From positions 1-34,251 of IMG/VR virus record IMGVR_UViG_3300043567_000334: 34,251 bases of DNA; one strand, written 5' to 3'. The position numbers and the translations under genes are program-made. How positions within the stretch are numbered: the stretch's first letter is position 1; every line of letters begins with the position of its first letter. This document shows positions 30,599-34,251 of the stretch, piece after piece. This DNA comes from a virus. The notes under the pieces were generated by a model, which saw nothing but the letters and a program-made list of their open reading frames with translations, was not told the DNA's origin and made no database searches.

Positions 30599-30930
30599 TG
30601 GAAAATGAAATGTTAGATAAAGTAATTCAACAAATGATTAAAAAAGGATACGGCGAAAACTTTATGAATGGAGAGTTAGTAGTGGCAATGATTAAGGATG
30701 TCTTAGAAATTTTAGAAAATAATCAGATGAATTCAGCAGTAGATTTTTTAGTTGAAACTATTGATAAAAAGTATATAAATGCTTTTATTACACGAATAGT
30801 TGAACAAGCAAAAGAAATTGAGAAAAAAGAAAAGTTAAAACATCAGTTATTTATTGGTAAAGTATCAGAGATAATTGGAAGCAGAAAAACATTAGAGTTA
30901 TTAAAAGAAGTAAACAACGAAATAATATGA
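30598..30930 (+). CDS. Helical protein (110 aa), unknown
   Basis: A helix-rich protein without a recognised domain. ATG at 30598, coupled to the previous stop, chosen over a TTG at 30589. Its stop overlaps the next gene (ATGA). No membrane or signal segments. Confidence 0.6.
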   Translation: MENEMLDKVIQQMIKKGYGENFMNGELVVAMIKDVLEILENNQMNSAVDFLVETIDKKYINAFITRIVEQAKEIEKKEKLKHQLFIGKVSEIIGSRKTLELLKEVNNEII

Positions 30931-31100
30931 AAACAGCAGAATTAATTGAAAGCCAAATTGCCGAAATCCGCGAGACTTTAGGTTATGGTAATAGATTCGA
31001 AAAAATTCCTTATTCAAAGGAGCTAGTAACAGAAACGCAAAAAGTTGTCGGAGAAAATTATTTATTCATTTTAAAAATTATGGGTCATGAAGCACGCTAG
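30927..31100 (+). CDS. Small protein (57 aa), unknown
   Basis: A 57-aa peptide with a helical N-terminus and Y-S-K-E-L-V-T. ATGA overlap upstream; overlaps the following membrane protein by 14 nt. Confidence 0.55.
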   Translation: MKTAELIESQIAEIRETLGYGNRFEKIPYSKELVTETQKVVGENYLFILKIMGHEAR

Positions 31101-31239
31101 AAAATTATTATACGCATTGATTTGCATTATCATTGTAGGATTTGTAAATCAGTATTGGAATACATCCACCGCAATATGGATTGCATTTGGTTTATTAGGT
31201 TGTTATTTAATTGGTAGAAGTTATGAGGACGTTAATTAA
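31087..31239 (+). CDS. Two-TM small membrane protein (possible second holin)
   Basis: A 50-aa protein with a basic N-terminus and two hydrophobic segments at about residues 7-21 (L-L-Y-A-L-I-C-I-I-I-V) and 28-43 (T-A-I-W-I-A-F-G-L-L-G-C-Y), with a short acidic C-terminus. It could be a holin or antiholin working with the secreted glucosaminidase downstream, or an unrelated membrane factor. It overlaps the next gene by 17 nt. Confidence 0.55.
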   Translation: MKHARKLLYALICIIIVGFVNQYWNTSTAIWIAFGLLGCYLIGRSYEDVN

Positions 31240-31552
31240 AAAAATATTCAAGGTAGACACGTTAATTATGCCTTCTGACGTGGAATTTGTAAGTCTTGAC
31301 AGCGACAGTGTATACGCATCATTTGAAGACCTTAGAGAGCGTCTTTACATACAAGAAGGATTAGTGTATGATGAGATAGGCGATCGCATTTGTACAACGA
31401 TGGAATTAGAACAGTTTGACAACTTTAAAGAAATTAACCAATGTACAACGTGTGGCGGTTCCGGTGAGTACATGGTTACAGATTACGACCAAGACGCACC
31501 GTTTCAAAACATTCTAATAAACTGCTATTGTGAGAAACCCTTCGAACTATGA
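31223..31552 (+). CDS. Zinc-finger-like protein (109 aa)
   Basis: A 109-aa protein. ATG at 31223 chosen over a TTG at 31211. The C-terminal part has C-T-T-C-G-G-S-G-E-Y, then C-Y-C, resembling half of a DnaJ-type zinc finger; N-terminal part basic and hydrophobic. Probably a small metal-binding regulatory or structural protein. It overlaps both neighbours by 17-23 nt. Confidence 0.55.
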   Translation: MRTLIKKIFKVDTLIMPSDVEFVSLDSDSVYASFEDLRERLYIQEGLVYDEIGDRICTTMELEQFDNFKEINQCTTCGGSGEYMVTDYDQDAPFQNILINCYCEKPFEL

Positions 31553-31838
31553 TTACATTTACGAGCGTGTACGTAACATGCTCGAAGCTGGATGGATTCA
31601 GTTGGACATCGCTAAACATTTAAACGTACCCGTTGCAACCGTTGGACACGCGATCGCAACATGGGAAGGAAAAAAGTATATAACAAGCCTATATTTTGGG
31701 CATAAAAACGAAGCATATAATGAAGAAGATTACATTTATAAAACCCCTACTTATGACGAGTTGTCTCCTGATGAGCAGTATATCTATCGGTCAATTGAGT
31801 TTACAGCAAATCAAGGACAAAGGGATAAAACATCCTGA
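31530..31838 (+). CDS. HTH DNA-binding protein (GTG start)
   Basis: A 102-aa protein with an HTH at about residues 20-45 (A-G-W-I-Q-L-D-I-A-K-H-L-N-V-P-V-A-T-V-G-H-A-I), followed by an acidic tail with S-P-D-E-Q-Y-I-Y. The only start that retains the N-terminal region is GTG at 31530, inside the previous gene. Its last 119 nt overlap the start of the glucosaminidase gene in another frame. It could regulate the module or the early promoters; unknown target. Confidence 0.6.
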   Translation: MRNPSNYDYIYERVRNMLEAGWIQLDIAKHLNVPVATVGHAIATWEGKKYITSLYFGHKNEAYNEEDYIYKTPTYDELSPDEQYIYRSIEFTANQGQRDKTS

Positions 31839-32085
31839 GATTGTTTACGCACAATACCGCCTTGAAACAGGAAATGGAGTTAGTAGAGCGTTCACGGAGT
31901 ATAACAATGCGTTTGGATTCATCTATAAAGGTCGTTTAATGCGTTTTAAGAGCGTTGACGCTTGCGTAGAGTATTACAAGACCTGGCAGGATAAAAGATA
32001 CGTTAAAGGCGATTATTACGTGTTCTTGCAAAAAATAGGATACGCAGAGGATGAGGGCTATATTGAAATGTTAAAAAAGTTTTGA
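31720..32085 (+). CDS. Secreted glucosaminidase-like peptidoglycan hydrolase
   Basis: A 121-aa protein with a signal peptide (M-K-K-I-T-F-I-K-P-L-L-M-T-S-C-L-L-M-S-S, cleavage probably near G24-Q25) and a compact GH73/FlgJ-like domain: H-P-E-I-V-Y-A-Q-Y-R-L-E-T-G near 38-51 with catalytic candidate E49, N-N-A-F-G-F near 62-67, and D-Y-Y-V-F-L-Q-K-I-G-Y-A-E-D near 98-111. It would cut the glycan strand of peptidoglycan after Sec export, so it would not need a canonical holin for crossing the membrane. ATG at 31720 is chosen over a TTG at 31696 because it begins the signal peptide. Confidence 0.8.
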   Translation: MKKITFIKPLLMTSCLLMSSISIGQLSLQQIKDKGIKHPEIVYAQYRLETGNGVSRAFTEYNNAFGFIYKGRLMRFKSVDACVEYYKTWQDKRYVKGDYYVFLQKIGYAEDEGYIEMLKKF

Positions 32086-32330
32086 TGGAAACAACTAAAG
32101 AATATAACAACAGACGAATAAACGAAATAAACGAAAGGATTAATTATCTTCAAAGTTACATTGATAACAATACGGCTTTAAAACATAATGAGAATGGAGT
32201 TGGTGGTTCTTATTTAAACCGAAGGAACTCAAGAATATCAGCAAACCATAATCAAAGAGTTAACGAATTTAAATCAGAAATAGAAGGATTAAAAAGAGTA
32301 GTAGAAATGCACATAAACAAATTAAAATGA
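32085..32330 (+). CDS. Coiled-coil small protein (81 aa)
   Basis: An 81-aa protein, helical, with E/N/R-rich stretches (residues about 1-25 and 45-80) likely forming coiled coil. Starts with a TGATG overlap at the glucosaminidase stop. Could be a lysis accessory. No transmembrane segment, so not a typical inner spanin. Confidence 0.55.
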   Translation: METTKEYNNRRINEINERINYLQSYIDNNTALKHNENGVGGSYLNRRNSRISANHNQRVNEFKSEIEGLKRVVEMHINKLK

Positions 32331-32578
32331 AAAAGATAATTATAGCAGCATCTTTGCTAATGGTCGGATGCGCAAAGGAAGATGTAAAACAGTGCAATTG
32401 TTTACGTATAACGGACATCAAGCAGGATTCAATTGTGATGTATAAAAACAATATTTACACCGCTGAGATAACAACCATAAGCGATTGTACATTTCTAAAA
32501 ACAAAACGTATGTTTAGTAGTGAAATAGAACCATATAAGCAAAACAAAGTAGGTGAATGCTGGCAACCTCCTTTTTAA
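32327..32578 (+). CDS. Small lipoprotein
   Basis: An 83-aa protein with a lipoprotein signal: M-K-K-I-I-I-A-A-S-L-L-M-V-G-C, lipobox L-L-M-V-G-C with Cys15 as the acylated residue, then A-K-E-D. Mature part about 68 aa with three further cysteines. In Bacteroidota, residues right after the acyl-Cys help decide surface export; acidic residues at +4/+5 here resemble but do not clearly match published export signals. Possible outer-membrane spanin-like or superinfection-exclusion lipoprotein. It precedes a terminator. Confidence 0.65.
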   Translation: MKKIIIAASLLMVGCAKEDVKQCNCLRITDIKQDSIVMYKNNIYTAEITTISDCTFLKTKRMFSSEIEPYKQNKVGECWQPPF

Positions 32579-32584
32579 CCAACT

Positions 32585-32611
32585 AAACCGATCTAACAAG
32601 TCGGTTTTTTT
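32585..32611 (+). terminator. Intrinsic terminator at the end of the accessory module
   Basis: A 7-bp stem (AAACCGA 32585-32591 with TCGGTTT 32601-32607) with a 9-nt loop and a T-run to 32611, starting 6 nt after the lipoprotein stop. Confidence 0.85.
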
Positions 32612-32897
32612 GTGATTCGTAAAAAAGTAAAAATTACATAAATAATTATTTCGGCTTTTATCCTTTCATTATCAGTGTTTTGAAACAAAAAATAAAATAT
32701 CCAAGTTACATCGCCCTTAGTAGTAGTAGTAAAACATTTATTTTTTTTTCTGAAAAAAACTTGACAAAGTGACTTTTTGATTATAACACTCTAAACAACA
32801 ATATTTTAACACCGAAAAAAACCGTAAAAATGACATTAAAAAATATTTCTAATTTTTCTTATTTGGAATGAATATAAATTAACATTATTTTTTATAA
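32612..32897. other. AT-rich gene-free region, possible origin or early control region
   Basis: About 290 nt with no ORF on either strand that I accept. It is very AT-rich, with A- and T-tracts, a (TAG)4 tract near 32719-32730, and a repeat of A-C-C-G-A-A-A-A-A-A/A-C-C-G-T-A-A-A-A-A at 32811-32830. Placement directly upstream of the primase-helicase operon fits a replication origin, but no iteron array or known initiator box is seen. Confidence 0.4.
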
Positions 32898-32931
32898 TTG
32901 TGTATTTAATTAAAATGATTGTTTATATTTG
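32898..32931 (+). promoter_or_regulatory. Promoter of the nuclease/primase-helicase operon
   Basis: TATATTTG at 32924-32931 is identical to the -7 box at 4108-4115, and a TTG lies at 32898-32900, a 23-nt spacer at the upper end of the known range. The first bases downstream (TACCATAA) resemble the other leaders. Drives the structured leader and the replication genes across the circular join. Confidence 0.7.
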
Positions 32932-32937
32932 TACCAT

Positions 32938-33027
32938 AATTATAGTAGTGGTAGCTATATTAAGAAACTTATTAAATTCCTCGAGTTGAAGTGACTACCA
33001 CCACGGATACTCGGGGTTTTGTTTTTT
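32938..33027 (+). promoter_or_regulatory. Structured leader RNA/attenuator with pseudoknot potential
   Basis: Two interleaved helices: GTGGTAG 32948-32954 with CTACCAC 32995-33001, and CCTCGAGT 32979-32986 with ACTCGGGG 33009-33016. The second is a terminator hairpin followed by TTTTG and six T, and the T-run ends on the base before the ATG at 33028. CTACCAC lies in the terminator loop, so the pairs cross as a pseudoknot. The order promoter, aptamer-like helix, terminator, ATG suggests attenuation, or a 90-nt stand-alone RNA. The base pairing was worked out by eye. Confidence 0.6.
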
Positions 33028-33960
33028 ATGAACAATTTTACATTTGTAAGGAGGGCAACTCCAAAAGACCTTGACATTAGAAAGTCAAGAATTGAAAAGA
33101 GTCAAAACAAAGCAACACTTGACCAACTTCAAAAGATTTCTGATTTAATTATTAAAGTTCATAATTCATATTATGAAGAGAAATTAAACGAGTTCATTAA
33201 AAAAGTTACTTTACAAGAAGAGGAACAAAACTTAAAGTTTAAAACTAACTCTGACAAGTTCAATAGAATGGTTGAAACGATAACATCAGGAGTTAAACCA
33301 ACTTTGAAATGTAATTGTATGGGTGATTTAATGTATATTAATAGCACCTACCAAATGATTGGTTGTACAAATTATAGAGATGTTAGTTTTGAACATTTTA
33401 AAATGTACAAGCCACAACAGTATAATAGTGAATGGACGTTAGAAAAAAAGATTGAAGAGTTCCAAGTTTCTAAACATTATTTATCTGCTATTTGCAAAGC
33501 ATTATCAATAAAAGTAAAGGCTTCTGACTTATATGAATTTTTAATCTTAAACAAAATTAAACTTCATAGAGAGGATATAAATAGAGAATTCTTTTACACT
33601 GCAAGAAATGCTCAAGAGCTATCAAGAAAACGAGAAGATTTAATCTATTCAGAACTTTCTAAAAAATATGATAGGCTTGAAAAACAATTAGTGATAGCTT
33701 ATCAATATTCTTATGAGAATTTTATTAGGTTTGCAATTCCTGACGTTATTGTTTTTGATAATAAGAACATAATTATCTATGAACAAAAAAAATCAATAGA
33801 AAACATTAATCTGTTACAAACAGAATTGTATGTTGAATTGATTAAGCAAATGGTAGACGATTCTTATACTGTACTTGTAAAGTATGTTATTGAAGAGGAT
33901 TATCCATTTATGCCTGAATTTGTAAATAAACATGAAATATTAACCTTAAATACCTTATAA
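33028..33960 (+). CDS. PD-(D/E)xK-type nuclease with Cys cluster
   Basis: A 310-aa protein. The C-terminal domain has A-I-P-D-V-I-V-F (D239) and I-I-I-Y-E-Q-K-K-S (E252, K254) in the spacing of a PD-(D/E)xK nuclease, and a coiled helical part precedes it. A middle C-N-C-M-G-D plus I-G-C could bind metal. ATG at 33028 is preferred to TTG at 33019 because the T-run of the leader hairpin would otherwise be coding. Likely an early recombination or host-DNA nuclease. It ends 2 nt before the primase-polymerase gene. Exact family unknown. Confidence 0.65.
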   Translation: MNNFTFVRRATPKDLDIRKSRIEKSQNKATLDQLQKISDLIIKVHNSYYEEKLNEFIKKVTLQEEEQNLKFKTNSDKFNRMVETITSGVKPTLKCNCMGDLMYINSTYQMIGCTNYRDVSFEHFKMYKPQQYNSEWTLEKKIEEFQVSKHYLSAICKALSIKVKASDLYEFLILNKIKLHREDINREFFYTARNAQELSRKREDLIYSELSKKYDRLEKQLVIAYQYSYENFIRFAIPDVIVFDNKNIIIYEQKKSIENINLLQTELYVELIKQMVDDSYTVLVKYVIEEDYPFMPEFVNKHEILTLNTL

Positions 33961-33962
33961 TT

Positions 33963-34251
33963 ATGATTGATTTTGCTTATGACCTTCTTAATGAAGGTTT
34001 AAACCCCTTGCCCTTAAATAGTAATAAATCACCAAAACTACCTAAAGGACATAATTATTTATATGAAAAAGTAAAAGAGGAAGATGTAGAAAAATTGTTT
34101 GCTTTTGCCGATAAGATTGGAATTGCTTGCGGTTTAGTTTCTGATGGTTTTTACTGTATTGATTTCGACTGTCATAACGGAGAGGACGTTGGAGCGATAT
34201 ATTCTGATTTTATAGATATACCTTTTGTTTATTCATTACTTGAAGAGGGCA
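33963..34251 (+). CDS. Primase-polymerase/SF3 helicase, 5' part (continues at base 1)
   Basis: The first 96 codons of the 776-aa replication protein described at the left end. It shows the N-terminal prim-pol pattern: G-L-N-P-L-P-L near residues 12-18 and the catalytic acids in C-I-D-F-D-C (D67, D69). The last base of the window is the first base of codon 97, which is completed by bases 1-2 (ATT, Ile). The third conserved motif (T-M-G-G-G-F-H) follows directly at the left end. The gene therefore begins here with ATG at 33963. Confidence 0.93.
   Translation, partial: MIDFAYDLLNEGLNPLPLNSNKSPKLPKGHNYLYEKVKEEDVEKLFAFADKIGIACGLVSDGFYCIDFDCHNGEDVGAIYSDFIDIPFVYSLLEEG

Noticed and set aside
32719-32730. 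(TAG)4 tract as a CRISPR or iteron array
   Set aside because: Too short, no spacers and no further copies; a simple microsatellite-like tract.
32761-32787. TTGACA...TATAAC as a sigma-70-type promoter
   Set aside because: The spacer is 15 nt, and the host group uses TTG/TAnnTTTG boxes; a better promoter lies at 32924.
1-34251. tRNA genes, CRISPR arrays, integrase, repressor or IS elements
   Set aside because: I looked for acceptor/T-arm patterns, repeat-spacer arrays, tyrosine/serine recombinase and transposase motifs and found none that I could support.

Overview
The window reads as a complete, circularly closed genome of a tailed dsDNA phage (siphovirus-like: tape measure, tail chaperones, no sheath seen) that infects a member of the Bacteroidota, probably a flavobacterium. 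The evidence is the low GC (about one third by eye), promoters of the Bacteroidota form TTG-N19-TAnnTTTG, A-rich start-codon contexts with almost no Shine-Dalgarno sequences, and many protein families typical of Flavobacteriia phages. All genes lie on the + strand. The two window ends join in frame inside one gene: the primase-polymerase ORF that starts at 33963 runs off the right end, continues at base 1, and the join rebuilds a conserved catalytic motif. I see no integrase, repressor or divergent lysogeny region, so a lytic life cycle is the simplest reading.

Early/replication region (32898 across the join to 8561): a promoter and a structured leader at 32938-33027 precede a PD-(D/E)xK-type nuclease gene, a 776-aa primase-polymerase/SF3 helicase, an SF2 helicase, a beta-type DNA methyltransferase and a VRR-NUC nuclease. 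A second promoter at 4086-4115 starts a run of small early genes: ERF annealing protein, Gp157-like protein, an OB-fold ssDNA-binding-like protein, a DUF3310-like protein, MazG-like pyrophosphohydrolase and many small unknowns. This run ends in a candidate structured RNA (8400-8520) and a strong terminator (8528-8561).

Late region (8543 to 30371): a small phage sigma factor comes first, then terminase small subunit, a GIY-YIG homing endonuclease and terminase large subunit. Next are a tail assembly chaperone with a -1 frameshift site on a run of nine T, neck/tail genes, two large tail proteins, tape measure, XkdF-like prohead protease, tail fibre-like genes, a membrane-anchored GAF-like protein, scaffold-like protein, major capsid protein, two tandem paralogous tail-tube-like proteins, the portal, an HNH homing endonuclease with its own promoter, a connector, a LamG-fold protein, and a holin/lysin pair. 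The portal lies at the far end of the block from the terminase, an unusual order.

Accessory/lysis region (30382 to 32611): a promoter with a leader nearly identical to the 4086 promoter drives small genes. These include a two-TM protein, an HTH protein whose 3' end is overprinted by the signal peptide of a secreted glucosaminidase, a coiled-coil protein and a lipoprotein. The module ends in a terminator followed by a 300-bp AT-rich gap that may hold a replication origin. The likely programme is host RNA polymerase on TAnnTTTG promoters first, then the phage sigma factor for the late block.
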